Positions 37,833-47,408 of a DNA stretch of 64,000 bases are shown here, piece by piece; position 1 is the first letter of the stretch, and every line of letters starts with the position of its first letter. The notes below the pieces were generated by a model. That model was given only the letters and a program-made list of their open reading frames with translations. It ran no database searches and was not told where the DNA came from. Origin of the DNA: Brucella sp. 21LCYQ03 (GTDB lineage Bacteria; Pseudomonadota; Alphaproteobacteria; Rhizobiales; Rhizobiaceae); the NCBI RefSeq assembly GCF_023554105.1, contig NZ_JAMJWE010000003.1:271705-335704 (forward strand). Reading direction: 5' to 3'. Made by a program: the position numbers and the translations under genes.

Positions 37833-39071
37833 ATGACAACACTACCCAGACAGCGACTGCGGATCGGTTTCATAGGGTCCGGGTTTATTGCGCAGTTCCA
37901 TTTACGTTCGATGATTGGCGTGCGAAACATCGACGTTGTTGCAGTTTACAGCCGGGATGAACAAAAACGGTCGCGATTTTCTAGCCTTGTTTCCGAACTG
38001 GAACTCGGTGATTGCCGCTCGCATGCAACGTTGGAGAGCTTGCTTGCGGACGAAAATGTCGATGCGATCTGGGTGACATCGCCCAATCATACCCGCCTTG
38101 ATATTATGCGTGTCATTCATGGCGAAGTAAAATCAGGTCGCTCGAAAGTCTTTGCCGTTGCCTGTGAAAAGCCTTTGGCGCGTACCGTTGCAGAAGCGCG
38201 TGAGATGCTGCGCCTCGCTGATGATGCTGGTCTTAATCATGGCTATCTCGAAAATCAGGTTTTCTGCACGCCTGTGGCGCGTGGCAAAGAAATCATTTGG
38301 CGCAGAGCTGCGGCGACGACGGGAAGACCTTATCTTGCGCGTGCAGCAGAAGAGCATTCGGGTCCACATGAGGCCTGGTTCTGGCAGGGTGATAAACAGG
38401 GCGGTGGCGTATTGTCAGATATGATGTGCCATAGTCTTGAAGTCTCGCGACATCTTCTCACGCCACCCGATGCAAAGCGGAATACGCTGAGGATCAAGTC
38501 GGTCAACGGAACCGTGGCCAATCTCAAATGGACGCGTCCGCATTATGCAAATCAATTGCGTGAGCGCTTCGGCTCAGATGTCGATTACCGCAACAGACCA
38601 TCAGAAGATTTTGCTCGGGCTACCGTCACACTTGAGGATGAAGACGGCAATGAACTCATGATCGAAGCCACAACTTCATGGGCTTATGTGGGTGCCGGAC
38701 TACGCATTCAGCTTGAACTTCTTGGGCCAGAATATGCGCTAGAGTATAATTCGCTAAACACCGGTTTACGCATTTTTATGTCACGTGAAGTGAAGGGCGG
38801 TGAAGGCGAAGATCTGGTTGAAAAGCAGAATGCCGAGCAAGGTCTCATGCCAGTTTTGGAAGATGAAGCTGGCGTTTACGGCTATACAGATGAAAACCGC
38901 CATATGACCGAATGTTTTCGTAAGGGCATCACGCCCATTGAAACATTTGCTGATGGTCTTGCGGTTGTAGAAATGATGATGGGGCTTTACCGTTCGGCAG
39001 AAACCCAAAAGACGGTACATTTTCCAGCGCCTGAACTTGAAAACTACGTTCCGGTGGTTGCCAGAACATAA
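37833..39071 (+). CDS. Gfo/Idh/MocA family NAD(P)-dependent oxidoreductase
   Basis: Probably a sugar or cyclitol dehydrogenase, 412 residues. The N-terminal Rossmann motif is IGFIGSGFIAQFHLRSM, followed by VYSRDEQ, the WVTSPNHTR loop and the family EKPLAR (here CEKPLARTVAEAREML). The C-terminal domain is larger than in inositol dehydrogenases and includes GGGVLSDMMCHSLEVSRHLL. GGGAGGGG precedes ATG 37833. As the last gene of the transport operon it should act on the imported compound; the substrate is unknown. Confidence 0.88.
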   Translation: MTTLPRQRLRIGFIGSGFIAQFHLRSMIGVRNIDVVAVYSRDEQKRSRFSSLVSELELGDCRSHATLESLLADENVDAIWVTSPNHTRLDIMRVIHGEVKSGRSKVFAVACEKPLARTVAEAREMLRLADDAGLNHGYLENQVFCTPVARGKEIIWRRAAATTGRPYLARAAEEHSGPHEAWFWQGDKQGGGVLSDMMCHSLEVSRHLLTPPDAKRNTLRIKSVNGTVANLKWTRPHYANQLRERFGSDVDYRNRPSEDFARATVTLEDEDGNELMIEATTSWAYVGAGLRIQLELLGPEYALEYNSLNTGLRIFMSREVKGGEGEDLVEKQNAEQGLMPVLEDEAGVYGYTDENRHMTECFRKGITPIETFADGLAVVEMMMGLYRSAETQKTVHFPAPELENYVPVVART

Positions 39072-39075
39072 AAAA

Positions 39076-39621
39076 TCAGCCGGCTTCGAGCAGTTTTTCG
39101 AGCCGGCAGATGACGGCGTGCCGTTCTTCGTCACTGATAATGTCGCAATCAAGTAGCCGCCCGCATTCCAAGCCGGAAAGAGTGAGATAGGTGATCAGAA
39201 CGAGATTTGGATCGGATGCATCTTCGAACATGCGATCCAGCAAAGCGCGATGATAATGTCTGACCGGGATCATAAAGTCCGGGTTCTCCACCAGAGCAGC
39301 AAGAATACCGCTTGCCGGTGGTTCATCATCCGCCTGAACACGGAAAACATCAAAAAACGCACGTGCAATCCGGTTCTTTCCTTGGCTTTGGAGATTCTCC
39401 TGATTCTCCATCGCTTGCGCATGAACTTTCATGTATTCTTCAACAACGGCCTCTAGCAGCTTTGCTTTGGTTGGGAACGAATAAAGCAAACCGCCTTTAG
39501 AAAGGCCAGCACGCGCAGCCACAGCATCCAGCGAAATATGTGCAGGTCCGACTTCTTGTGCGATCTCCACTGCCGCGCGTAAAATGCGTTCTCTAGAAGA
39601 GACCTTGTTATTTGTCTGCAA
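39076..39621 (-). CDS. TetR-family repressor of the RND efflux operon
   Basis: A 181-residue regulator: the HTH SLDAVAARAGLSKGGLLYSF (about residues 30-50) and a C-terminal ligand domain of the TetR_C group. The start is TTG 39621 (MQTNNKVSSRERILRAA); no in-frame ATG exists upstream, and AGGAG lies about ten bases before. It is divergent from the efflux operon across 146 bp containing a perfect palindrome, so it very probably represses both directions. In role it resembles BepR of Brucella, but equivalence is not established. Convergent with the dehydrogenase gene, four bases apart. Confidence 0.88.
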   Translation of the reverse strand: MQTNNKVSSRERILRAAVEIAQEVGPAHISLDAVAARAGLSKGGLLYSFPTKAKLLEAVVEEYMKVHAQAMENQENLQSQGKNRIARAFFDVFRVQADDEPPASGILAALVENPDFMIPVRHYHRALLDRMFEDASDPNLVLITYLTLSGLECGRLLDCDIISDEERHAVICRLEKLLEAG

Positions 39622-39649
39622 TTCTCCCCGGCTCCTACTCGTTCGATAG

Positions 39650-39678
39650 TTGACAATACCGTCCGGACGGTACAGTGA
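39650..39678 (+). promoter_or_regulatory. Efflux promoter with TetR operator in the spacer
   Basis: A consensus -35 TTGACA at 39650-39655 is followed immediately by TACCGTCCGGACGGTA (39657-39672), a perfect 16-bp palindrome, then CAGTGA at the -10 position. Repressor on the palindrome would block RNA polymerase directly. Confidence 0.75.
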
Positions 39679-39767
39679 TTTTCGTCAGATATTCAAGTAA
39701 ATTGCGTGCGACCTAACTCTGAGAAACAGTGTTCCGCACATTAACGACGCCCTGGAGTGCATCCGCA

Positions 39768-40895
39768 ATGATCAAACGCCTTATTCTGGCAATCATCTTT
39801 CTCGTGATCGTCGTGGGGGGGCTCGTCGGCTTCAACCTGTTCAGAGAGAAAGCCATTAAGGACTATTTTGCGAACATGAAACAGCCAGCGCAAACTGTTT
39901 CGACTATTACAGTTTCGCCCTCAAGCTGGACGCCAGGTATTGAGGCCATTGGCACTGCAAATGCAAAAAACGGTGTGGACTTGACCGTCCAGCTCAATGG
40001 TATCGTTCAAAAGATAGCATTTAAGGCCAATCAGGACGTCAAGCAGGGTGATTTGCTGCTTGAAATGGAAAACAGCATCGAAAAGGCAGATGTTGCAGCG
40101 GCTGAAGCTCAGTCTGTTCTCGCTGATCAGAATCTGAAGCGTGCACAGAGCCTGCGTAAGAGCGGTTTCGGTACAGTATCCGATGCAGACACCACCGAAG
40201 CGACCGCAAGTGCAAACAAGGCTGCAGTTGTAAAAGCGCAGGCTGTTCTTGACCAGAAGTTTGTTGTTGCGCCGTTTTCCGGCATTATCGGTATTAACAA
40301 GGTCGATCTTGGCCAGTATCTCACACCAGGAACAGTGATTGCGACACTCCAGCAGGTCGATACAATGCGGGTTGATTTCACAATCCCTGAATTGTCGCTG
40401 CCGATGATCAAATTGGGTCAGACAATCAAGATGGGCCAGAGCATGGCCGCTCTTGATTTTTCCGGTGTGATTACGGGTATCGACCCAAAAATCGATCCGT
40501 CAACACGTCTGGTTTCTGTACGTGCAGAGGTTGAAAACCCGGGCCATAAGCTGACACCCGGTCAGTTCCTTCAGGTTCGTGTAGAGCTGCCGACTGAAGA
40601 AAACATCATCACTTTGCCACAGACGACAATCGTAACCAGCCTTTACGGTGATTATGTCTTTGCCGTTCGCCCCGCCGAAAAAAAGGAAGGCGAAGAAGCT
40701 GCTGAAAGCGACAACCTGACCGCTCAGCAGGTTTTCGTTAAACTTGGACGCCGCTTTGGTGAAGTAGTGGAAATCATCAGCGGTATCAAAGACGGCGACG
40801 TTATCATCACAGCTGGTCAGAACAGGCTTTCTGCTGGCATGTCGGTCAAAATCGACAATGCTGTAAACCCGATCCCCGCAGCAGATAAGAAATAG
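39768..40895 (+). CDS. RND efflux pump periplasmic adaptor (membrane fusion protein)
   Basis: Links the inner-membrane pump to an outer-membrane channel. It has 375 residues from ATG 39768 (MIKRLILAIIFLVIVVGGLV), which begins directly with a membrane anchor, then a lipoyl/barrel-sandwich half (VQLNGIVQKIAFKANQDVKQ), a coiled-coil hairpin (about 100-150), the second half (FVVAPFSGIIGINKVDLGQY) and the beta-barrel domain. The frame reaches GTG 39729, which would put 13 extra residues before the anchor. Nine bases separate it from the pump gene. No outer-membrane channel gene is nearby. Confidence 0.9.
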   Translation: MIKRLILAIIFLVIVVGGLVGFNLFREKAIKDYFANMKQPAQTVSTITVSPSSWTPGIEAIGTANAKNGVDLTVQLNGIVQKIAFKANQDVKQGDLLLEMENSIEKADVAAAEAQSVLADQNLKRAQSLRKSGFGTVSDADTTEATASANKAAVVKAQAVLDQKFVVAPFSGIIGINKVDLGQYLTPGTVIATLQQVDTMRVDFTIPELSLPMIKLGQTIKMGQSMAALDFSGVITGIDPKIDPSTRLVSVRAEVENPGHKLTPGQFLQVRVELPTEENIITLPQTTIVTSLYGDYVFAVRPAEKKEGEEAAESDNLTAQQVFVKLGRRFGEVVEIISGIKDGDVIITAGQNRLSAGMSVKIDNAVNPIPAADKK

Positions 40896-40904
40896 GCGCG
40901 AGAG

Positions 40905-43900
40905 ATGAGCTTTTCAGATATCTTCATCCGGCGCCCCGTGCTTGCCACTGTGGTCGCGCTTATGATCATTCTCCTGGGTTTACAGGGGATTGCTCAGCTT
41001 TCAGTGCGTGAATATCCAAAAGTAGACGAAACCGTCATCACGGTCTCGACAACTTATGCGGGCGCGAGCGCCGAACTTATTCAAGGCTTTATCACCGCCC
41101 CAATCGCGGAAGCAGTCGCGACGACCGAAAACATTGATTATGTAACCTCATCGAGCCGCCCATCGTCCAGCACCGTTACGGTTCAGATGAAGCTGGGTGC
41201 AAATCCCGATGCGGCACTTACGGAAGTTATCGCCAAGGTCAATCAGGTTCGCGGCAAGTTGCCAGATGAATCTGATGATCCGGTGATTTCCAAAGGTACG
41301 GGCCAGAGCTTTGCGACGATGTATCTCGCAGCTCAGAATCCGAATATGACCAATGAGCAGATTACCGAATATCTTGAACGCGTTATCCAGCCGCGCATGT
41401 CCACAATTCAGGGCGTGGCAAGTGCTGCAATTTTGGGCGGTCAGGTCTATTCGATGCGTATCTGGCTTGATCCTATTCAGCTTGCTGCCCGACAGATAAC
41501 CGCGCCTGAAGTGCTGGCTGCAATCAAGGCATCTAACTTCCTTTCGGCACCCGGAAAAACGAAGAACGAATATGTTTCTTCATCAATCACACTTGAATCG
41601 ACGTTGCAAACGCCTGAAGCTTTCGGCGCGATGCCCGTTAAGTCTTCGGGTGATGAAATCGTAAGATTGCGCGATGTTGCACGCGTGGAACTTGGTGCTC
41701 AAAGCACTGATACAATTGTTTCTTTCAACGGTTCTGCCGGCACTTTCTTAGGCGTCTCTCCAACACCTGCCGCCAATCCAATTGATATGGCAAATGCGGT
41801 GCGCAAGGAATTGCCATCGATCCAGAGTTCGTTGCCGGAAGGCATGACGATTGTTCTGGTTTACGATGCAACCGAGCAAATTAGTTCGTCGATCAACGAA
41901 GTTTTCACAACCATTGGCGAAGCTGTTGCTATCGTTATTTTGGTTATTATTGTCTTCCTTGGATCGTTCCGGTCGGTTCTTATTCCAATCGTTACCATTC
42001 CGATTTCGCTGATTGGGGTTTGTTTCTTCCTCTATATTCTGGGCTTTTCGATCAATCTTCTTTCGCTGCTCGCGATGGTTCTGGCGATTGGTCTGGTGGT
42101 CGATGATGCGATCGTGGTGCTTGAGAATATCCATCGGCATATTGAAGAGGGACTGCGTCCAATGGATGCCGCCTTCAAAGGTATGAAGGAAATTACTGGT
42201 TCTATTATTGCGATGACGATCACGTTGGCTGCGGTGTTTGCGCCACTTGGGTTTACAGGTGGTCTGACCGGCTCGTTGTTCCGCGAGTTTGCTTTCACGC
42301 TAGCAGGTGCGGTTATCATTTCTGGTATTGCGGCGTTGACAGTATCGCCGATGATGTGCGCTCGTTTGCTCAAGCACGGTGAGGCAACGCGGTTTCAGAA
42401 GTTTATTGATAAGACTTTCGGCAAGCTTGAAAATTTCTACCATCGTCTGGTTTCAGGATCTCTCAATTACCGTCCGGTAACGCTGCTGATTGTTGCGGCA
42501 CTCGTTGCGCTTACCGGGTTTCTCTTTATGAAAACATCAAGCGAACTGGCACCAGAAGAGGATTCCGGTGCGCTGTTTGCCCTTATCAACGCCCCGCAAT
42601 ATGCGACGTCCGCTTATACTGATTTATATGCGCGGGAAATCGATGAGCTGACGAAAGATACGCCTGATCTTAAGACGCGATTCCAGATTGTCGGCATGGA
42701 TGGCGGTACAAATTCTGGTATTGCGCTATGGGTGCTCAATGACTGGAACGATCGCAGTCGAACGCAAAAGCAAATCCAGCAGGAACTGACCGAGCGCCTC
42801 ACGAAAGTGGCTGGTGTTCAGTCATTTATCTTTGCGCCTCCTTCCTTGCCGGGGACGGGTGGTGGTTTGCCGATTTCGATCGCCCTTCAATCCACTGGCC
42901 CTGCCAATCAGGTTTTCGAACTCGCAGAGCAAATTAAGAATGAAGCGCAGGCGACTGGTCAATATATCGTCGTGCAGAATTCGCTATCGTTTAATTCACC
43001 GCAAACCCGAATCTCAATTGATCGCGACCGCGCAGCGACACTTGGCGTTCAGGTCAGCGATATTGGCTCGACGCTTGGCCTTCTGACGGGTGGTGCTTCG
43101 GTTGCTAAGTTTGACCGCGATTCAAACAGCTACGACATCATCACGCAGGTTCCCGATGAGTATCGTTCGAACCCGGAAAAGCTGGGCGACTTCTATGTTC
43201 GCAGTCTTTCAGGCGAAATGGTGCCGCTTTCGGCTCTGATTAAAATTACACAGGCTGGCGCTCCGGCAGCAATTGAGCAGTTTAATCAGCTTAATTCTGC
43301 AACGATTTCCGCTCTGCCTCTGCCGGGTGTAACGACGGGACAAGGCCTGCAAACACTTGTTGATTTGACACGTTCGAAAATGCCGGAAGGCTTCTTCCTG
43401 GATTATTCCGGCCAGTCACGTCTGGAAGTCGAGCAGGGGAACACGATTCTGATCGCATTCGGCCTTGCGGTCGTCGTGATTTATCTTGTGTTGGCAGCGC
43501 AGTTTGAAAGCTTCCGCGATCCTTTCATCATCATGATGTCGGTTCCACTTTCGATTTTCGGCGCAATTGTTCCGCTTAATCTTGGATTGGGTACGATCAA
43601 TATCTATACGCAGGTAGGTATGATTACGCTTGTGGGGCTGATAACCAAACATGGTATTCTGATGGTGGAGTTTGCCAATCAGCAACGACGCTTGCATGGG
43701 CATTCGCGTCGTGAGGCGATCATCCTTGCTGCCGAAACGCGTCTTCGCCCAATCTTGATGACCACGGCTGCTATGGCACTTGGTGTTGTGCCACTGATTC
43801 TTGCAAGCGGCGCGGGTGCTGCTGCCCGTTATTCGATGGGTCTGGTAATCTTTACAGGTATCACCATCGGTACGATCTTCACGCTGTTCGTGGTTCCTAT

Positions 43901-43994
43901 GTTCTATACGTTCATCGCTGAAAAAGACGTGGTTGGTGAGTTTATTCCAGAGAGTGAGGATGGTTCGCAACCAAACCCTGCGTCGCATCACTGA
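40905..43994 (+). CDS. RND multidrug efflux permease (HAE1/AcrB type)
   Basis: Proton-driven exporter, 1029 residues, typical for HAE1 pumps. It begins MSFSDIFIRRPVLATVVALM, has two large periplasmic loops and twelve expected helices, and carries the TM4 proton-relay aspartates in GLVVDDAIVVLENIHRH. Other family blocks: FREFAFTLAGAVIISGIAAL and GLITKHGILMVEFANQQR. The substrate range cannot be read. The start has CGCGAGAG upstream. An 18-bp tandem repeat straddles the stop codon, and a strong terminator follows. Confidence 0.95.
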   Translation: MSFSDIFIRRPVLATVVALMIILLGLQGIAQLSVREYPKVDETVITVSTTYAGASAELIQGFITAPIAEAVATTENIDYVTSSSRPSSSTVTVQMKLGANPDAALTEVIAKVNQVRGKLPDESDDPVISKGTGQSFATMYLAAQNPNMTNEQITEYLERVIQPRMSTIQGVASAAILGGQVYSMRIWLDPIQLAARQITAPEVLAAIKASNFLSAPGKTKNEYVSSSITLESTLQTPEAFGAMPVKSSGDEIVRLRDVARVELGAQSTDTIVSFNGSAGTFLGVSPTPAANPIDMANAVRKELPSIQSSLPEGMTIVLVYDATEQISSSINEVFTTIGEAVAIVILVIIVFLGSFRSVLIPIVTIPISLIGVCFFLYILGFSINLLSLLAMVLAIGLVVDDAIVVLENIHRHIEEGLRPMDAAFKGMKEITGSIIAMTITLAAVFAPLGFTGGLTGSLFREFAFTLAGAVIISGIAALTVSPMMCARLLKHGEATRFQKFIDKTFGKLENFYHRLVSGSLNYRPVTLLIVAALVALTGFLFMKTSSELAPEEDSGALFALINAPQYATSAYTDLYAREIDELTKDTPDLKTRFQIVGMDGGTNSGIALWVLNDWNDRSRTQKQIQQELTERLTKVAGVQSFIFAPPSLPGTGGGLPISIALQSTGPANQVFELAEQIKNEAQATGQYIVVQNSLSFNSPQTRISIDRDRAATLGVQVSDIGSTLGLLTGGASVAKFDRDSNSYDIITQVPDEYRSNPEKLGDFYVRSLSGEMVPLSALIKITQAGAPAAIEQFNQLNSATISALPLPGVTTGQGLQTLVDLTRSKMPEGFFLDYSGQSRLEVEQGNTILIAFGLAVVVIYLVLAAQFESFRDPFIIMMSVPLSIFGAIVPLNLGLGTINIYTQVGMITLVGLITKHGILMVEFANQQRRLHGHSRREAIILAAETRLRPILMTTAAMALGVVPLILASGAGAAARYSMGLVIFTGITIGTIFTLFVVPMFYTFIAEKDVVGEFIPESEDGSQPNPASHH

Positions 43995-44019
43995 AACTTG
44001 CCCAATCACTGAAACTTGC
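43987..44019 (+). repeat. 18-bp tandem repeat across the RND permease stop codon
   Basis: ATCACTGAAACTTGC occurs at 43987-44001 and again at 44005-44019, a period of 18 bp. The first copy includes the TGA stop, so the second copy is untranslated. Confidence 0.8.
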
Positions 44020-44035
44020 ATTGAATAATCAGATT

Positions 44036-44066
44036 AAGGGCGGCCTTATACGGGCCGCCCTTTTTG
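44036..44066 (+). terminator. Terminator after the efflux operon
   Basis: AAGGGCGGCC-TTATACG-GGCCGCCCTT followed by TTTG: a 10-bp GC-rich stem with a T run. Confidence 0.92.
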
Positions 44067-44112
44067 TTGGGATGAAGTTGCATTCCAACTGTTTCACACC
44101 ATATGAGCCAGC

Positions 44113-45096
44113 ATGATACCTTTATCCGTACTTGATCTTTCACCCGTCCCTGAAGGCAGCGATGCAGGACAGTCTTTGCGCAATACCCTTGAGCTTGCGC
44201 AACAGGCTGAAAAGCTTGGCTTCACGCGCTATTGGCTGGCCGAGCATCACAATATGCCGGGCATTGCCAGTGCGGCGACCTCGGTCGTTATCGGCCATGT
44301 GGCAGCGGGCACGTCTACCATCCGCGTTGGTGCGGGTGGCATCATGTTGCCGAACCATTCGCCATTGGTGATCGCCGAACAATTCGGCACGCTGGCTTCG
44401 CTGTTTCCGGGCCGTATCGATCTTGGCCTCGGTCGTGCGCCGGGCACCGATCAGCTGACGGCACATGCGCTTCGCCGGAATCTGGAAAGCAGTGCCAATG
44501 ATTTTCCGCGCGATGTCGTAGAGCTTCTCAATTATTTCAAGCCAGCCGATCCCGCCCAGCGCGTTCAGGCTGTGCCGGGTGCGGGGCTGAATGTCCCTGT
44601 CTGGATCCTCGGTTCAAGCCTGTTTGGCGCGCAACTGGCTGCCATGCTGGGACTGCCTTATGGCTTCGCCTCCCATTTCGCACCGGCTGACATGGAACGC
44701 GCTGTAGAGCTTTATCGCGAACGATTTGAGCCGTCCGAATATCTGCAGAAGCCTTATGTCATGCTTGGGCTTAATGTGATTGCAGCGGATACGGATGAAG
44801 AAGCACATCATCTGTTCACGTCGCAATTGCAGGCATTTGTGAACTTGCGCAGCGGTCGTCCCGGCAAGTTGCCAGCGCCCGTTGTGGGTTATCAGGAACA
44901 GCTTGATCCTTCCGCACAGGCACTGGTTCGCCAGATGCTTTCATGTCGTGTGGTGGGCGGTCCTGAAACAGTCGACAAGGGCATTCGTGAATTTGCCGAA
45001 CGCACTGGTGCGGACGAATTGATGGTGACGGGCATGATCTATAACCATCAAAAGCGTCTTCGTTCTTATGAGATCGTCAGCAACTCAATGGCGTGA
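44113..45096 (+). CDS. Luciferase-like (LLM class) flavin-dependent monooxygenase
   Basis: A 327-residue TIM-barrel protein of the bacterial luciferase family. Signs are [12 protein letters not shown] at the start, [39 protein letters not shown] and the arginine-rich phosphate site [10 protein letters not shown]. It belongs to the subgroup annotated as alkanal monooxygenase-like (YhbW type). It would need a separate flavin reductase; one is at 58327 but far away. The substrate is unknown. Its last 31 bases overlap the 3' end of the LysR gene on the other strand. Confidence 0.88.
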   Translation: MIPLSVLDLSPVPEGSDAGQSLRNTLELAQQAEKLGFTRYWLAEHHNMPGIASAATSVVIGHVAAGTSTIRVGAGGIMLPNHSPLVIAEQFGTLASLFPGRIDLGLGRAPGTDQLTAHALRRNLESSANDFPRDVVELLNYFKPADPAQRVQAVPGAGLNVPVWILGSSLFGAQLAAMLGLPYGFASHFAPADMERAVELYRERFEPSEYLQKPYVMLGLNVIAADTDEEAHHLFTSQLQAFVNLRSGRPGKLPAPVVGYQEQLDPSAQALVRQMLSCRVVGGPETVDKGIREFAERTGADELMVTGMIYNHQKRLRSYEIVSNSMA

Positions 45097-46001
45097 GGAT
45101 CGAACTCGCGATTGACCTCAGTAAGAAGCCAATCGCGAAAAGCTTTGACCGCAGGCGTATTTGCACGCGCCTGCGGTGTCACAAAGTGATAGCTGCTCGG
45201 GCTTTTGACTGTGTGCTGATAGGCCACGACAAGCTGCCCGCTTTCAATTTCCGCACTGATCAGAAATAGCGGCATCAGTGCAATCCCAAGACCTGCGACA
45301 CAAGCCTGAGAAACATTTGAGAATTGCTCAAAGCGCATTCCGCCTGCAACTGGTGCTGCAATGTCCAGGCTTTTGAACCAGTGGCTCCATGCGCCGGGGC
45401 GTGATGCCATGTTGAAAAGCGGCAGGCGCAACAGGTCATTCGGCTCGGTGATGGCGTGCTGTTTCAGAAAAGCTGGACTGCACACAGGCGCAACCATCTC
45501 CTCCATTAAGAACGTACAATCGGCATTCGGCCAATTTGGCTGGCCAATATGGATTGCCGCATCGAGGCCCTCACGTTCAAAGTCGAACTGACCAATGCGT
45601 GTGGCGAAATTCAGAATAATATCTGGATATTGCGCGACAAAGCGCGGGATGCGCGGGATTAACCAGCGGGTGCCGAAAGTCGGCAGAAAGGCAAGATTGA
45701 GCGTTGTCCCACGCATTTGCGACATGACCTGCAATGAGGCTGCGCGAATAGAGGCAAGGGCAGGGCTGATCGCATGAAGATAGGCACGCCCGGCATCGGT
45801 CAGCAAAACATGGCGGCTGGAGCGCTCAAACAAGGCAGCGCCAAGCTGTTCTTCCAACAAAGCAATCTGACGACTAACCGCACCTTGCGTTAAAGACAGC
45901 TCTTCCGCAGCGCTTGAAAAGCTCTCGTGTCGCGCCACTGCATCAAAGGCAGCAAGCGCGCTCGTGGATGGGAGCAGGCGTCTCGAAAGTGAAATCATCA
46001 T
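45066..46001 (-). CDS. gcdR: LysR-family regulator, probable GcdR
   Basis: A 311-residue LysR-type activator. The winged HTH is [20 protein letters not shown] and [13 protein letters not shown] (about residues 17-50); the effector domain follows ([21 protein letters not shown]). It is divergent from the acyl-CoA dehydrogenase and CoA-transferase genes, the arrangement of gcdR-gcdH-gcdG in Pseudomonas, where glutarate or glutaryl-CoA pathway genes are controlled. A five-base dyad CTATT-N9-AATAG (46002-46020) touches its start codon. The start may be either of two adjacent ATGs (46001 or 45998). The symbol rests on context. Confidence 0.85.
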   Translation of the reverse strand: MMISLSRRLLPSTSALAAFDAVARHESFSSAAEELSLTQGAVSRQIALLEEQLGAALFERSSRHVLLTDAGRAYLHAISPALASIRAASLQVMSQMRGTTLNLAFLPTFGTRWLIPRIPRFVAQYPDIILNFATRIGQFDFEREGLDAAIHIGQPNWPNADCTFLMEEMVAPVCSPAFLKQHAITEPNDLLRLPLFNMASRPGAWSHWFKSLDIAAPVAGGMRFEQFSNVSQACVAGLGIALMPLFLISAEIESGQLVVAYQHTVKSPSSYHFVTPQARANTPAVKAFRDWLLTEVNREFDPHAIELLTIS

Positions 46002-46055
46002 CTATTACTAAATGGAATAGATCGATGAGTAAACGTAAATTGCATGTCGTATAAT
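46002..46055 (+). promoter_or_regulatory. Divergent gcdR/gcdH promoter region
   Basis: It contains the dyad CTATT-N9-AATAG (46002-46020) and a perfect TATAAT at 46050-46055 with no good -35, the usual look of a LysR-activated promoter for gcdH. Confidence 0.5.
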
Positions 46056-46097
46056 GCTGCGCCATAGTCTCACCAACCGAATTTGAGGAGATTATTC

Positions 46098-47282
46098 ATG
46101 TCGCGTGCCGCATTTAACTGGGAAGATCCGTTTCTGCTTGATGAGCAACTGACCGAAGACGAGCGGATGATCCGCGACTCGGCGCAGGCTTTCGCGAGCG
46201 ATGTTCTGTTGCCGCGCATTGAAAAAGCTTATCTTGATGAAACGACTGATCCGGACCTGTTTCGTCTGATGGGGCAGGCTGGTCTTCTTGGTGTAACGCT
46301 TCCCGAGGAATACGGCGCGGCCAATGCTGGCTATGTTTCCTATGGTCTGGTGGCGCGCGAAGTCGAGCGCATCGATTCCGGCTATCGTTCGATGATGAGC
46401 GTTCAGTCGTCGCTCGTCATGTATCCGATCTATGCTTATGGCTCCGACGAACAGCGCAAGAAATATCTGCCGGGTCTGGTTTCCGGAGAATTGATCGGTT
46501 GCTTCGGTCTGACTGAACCTGATGCCGGTTCCGATCCTGCTGGCATGAAAACCCGCGCCGATAAGATCGATGGCGGCTATCGCATCAGCGGTTCCAAAAT
46601 GTGGATTTCCAATTCACCGATTGCCGACGTTTTTGTGGTCTGGGCCAAATCGACGGCTCATGACGGTGCGATCCGTGGCTTTGTACTTGAAAAGGGCATG
46701 AAGGGTCTTTCTGCCCCCAAGATTGGCGGAAAGCTTTCGTTGCGTGCTTCGATCACTGGCGAAATCGTCATGGATGGCGTGGAAGTATCGGAAGATGCAT
46801 TGTTGCCGAATGTATCGGGCCTCAAGGGTCCGTTCGGCTGTCTCAACCGTGCGCGCTATGGCATTTCATGGGGTGTGCTGGGCGCGGCAGAGGATTGCTG
46901 GTTCCGTGCGCGTCAGTATGGTCTTGATCGCAAGCAGTTCGACAAGCCGCTGGCTGGCACGCAGCTTTATCAGAAGAAGCTCGCCGATATGCAGACAGAA
47001 ATAGCGCTGGGCTTACAGGCAAGCTTACGCGTTGGTCGTCTGTTTGACGAAGGCAAAATGGCACCCGAAATGATTTCCATCGTCAAGCGCAACAATTGCG
47101 GTAAGGCGCTCGATATTGCGCGTCAGGCTCGTGACATGCATGGTGGCAACGGTATTCAGATCGAATATCACGTCATGCGCCACGCGCAGAATCTTGAAAC
47201 CGTCAACACCTATGAGGGTACGCATGATGTTCATGCGCTGATTCTCGGACGTGCGCAGACCGGCATTCAGGCGTTCTTCTAA
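46098..47282 (+). CDS. gcdH: Glutaryl-CoA dehydrogenase
   Basis: FAD enzyme that oxidises and decarboxylates glutaryl-CoA to crotonyl-CoA in lysine, tryptophan and glutarate breakdown. It has 394 residues from ATG 46098 ([18 protein letters not shown]), with GAGGAG upstream; the open frame extends five codons further. Acyl-CoA dehydrogenase signatures [21 protein letters not shown] and [16 protein letters not shown] are seen. The catalytic Glu lies in [20 protein letters not shown], the glutaryl-CoA version of the motif. It is divergent from a LysR gene and followed by a class III CoA-transferase. Confidence 0.93.
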   Translation: MSRAAFNWEDPFLLDEQLTEDERMIRDSAQAFASDVLLPRIEKAYLDETTDPDLFRLMGQAGLLGVTLPEEYGAANAGYVSYGLVAREVERIDSGYRSMMSVQSSLVMYPIYAYGSDEQRKKYLPGLVSGELIGCFGLTEPDAGSDPAGMKTRADKIDGGYRISGSKMWISNSPIADVFVVWAKSTAHDGAIRGFVLEKGMKGLSAPKIGGKLSLRASITGEIVMDGVEVSEDALLPNVSGLKGPFGCLNRARYGISWGVLGAAEDCWFRARQYGLDRKQFDKPLAGTQLYQKKLADMQTEIALGLQASLRVGRLFDEGKMAPEMISIVKRNNCGKALDIARQARDMHGGNGIQIEYHVMRHAQNLETVNTYEGTHDVHALILGRAQTGIQAFF

Positions 47283-47330
47283 AGCATGTCTCCCCAAAGT
47301 GGGAACCGGTTTTGGGATAAAGACATGCTT
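47282..47330. repeat. REP-like palindromic element (copy A), after gcdH
   Basis: AAGCATGTCT (47282-47291) and AGACATGCTT (47321-47330) form a perfect 10-bp stem, with CCCAAA/TTTGGG nested inside. The interior AAAGTGGGAACCGGTTTT is the best copy of the core shared by four elements here. Confidence 0.85.
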
Positions 47331-47345
47331 CAAAACAAAGGAATA

Positions 47346-47392
47346 GAGCGAGCGTGCTGGCTACAATTAAGCGCAACACGCTCTGATCGCTC
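47346..47392. repeat. Second palindrome next to REP-like copy A
   Basis: GAGCG-AGCGTG (47346-47356) pairs with CACGCT...CGCTC (47377-47382 and 47388-47392). It lies 15 bp from copy A and probably forms a composite element with it between gcdH and the CoA-transferase gene. Confidence 0.55.
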
Positions 47393-47408
47393 GAAAAGGT
47401 TTTGAGAA

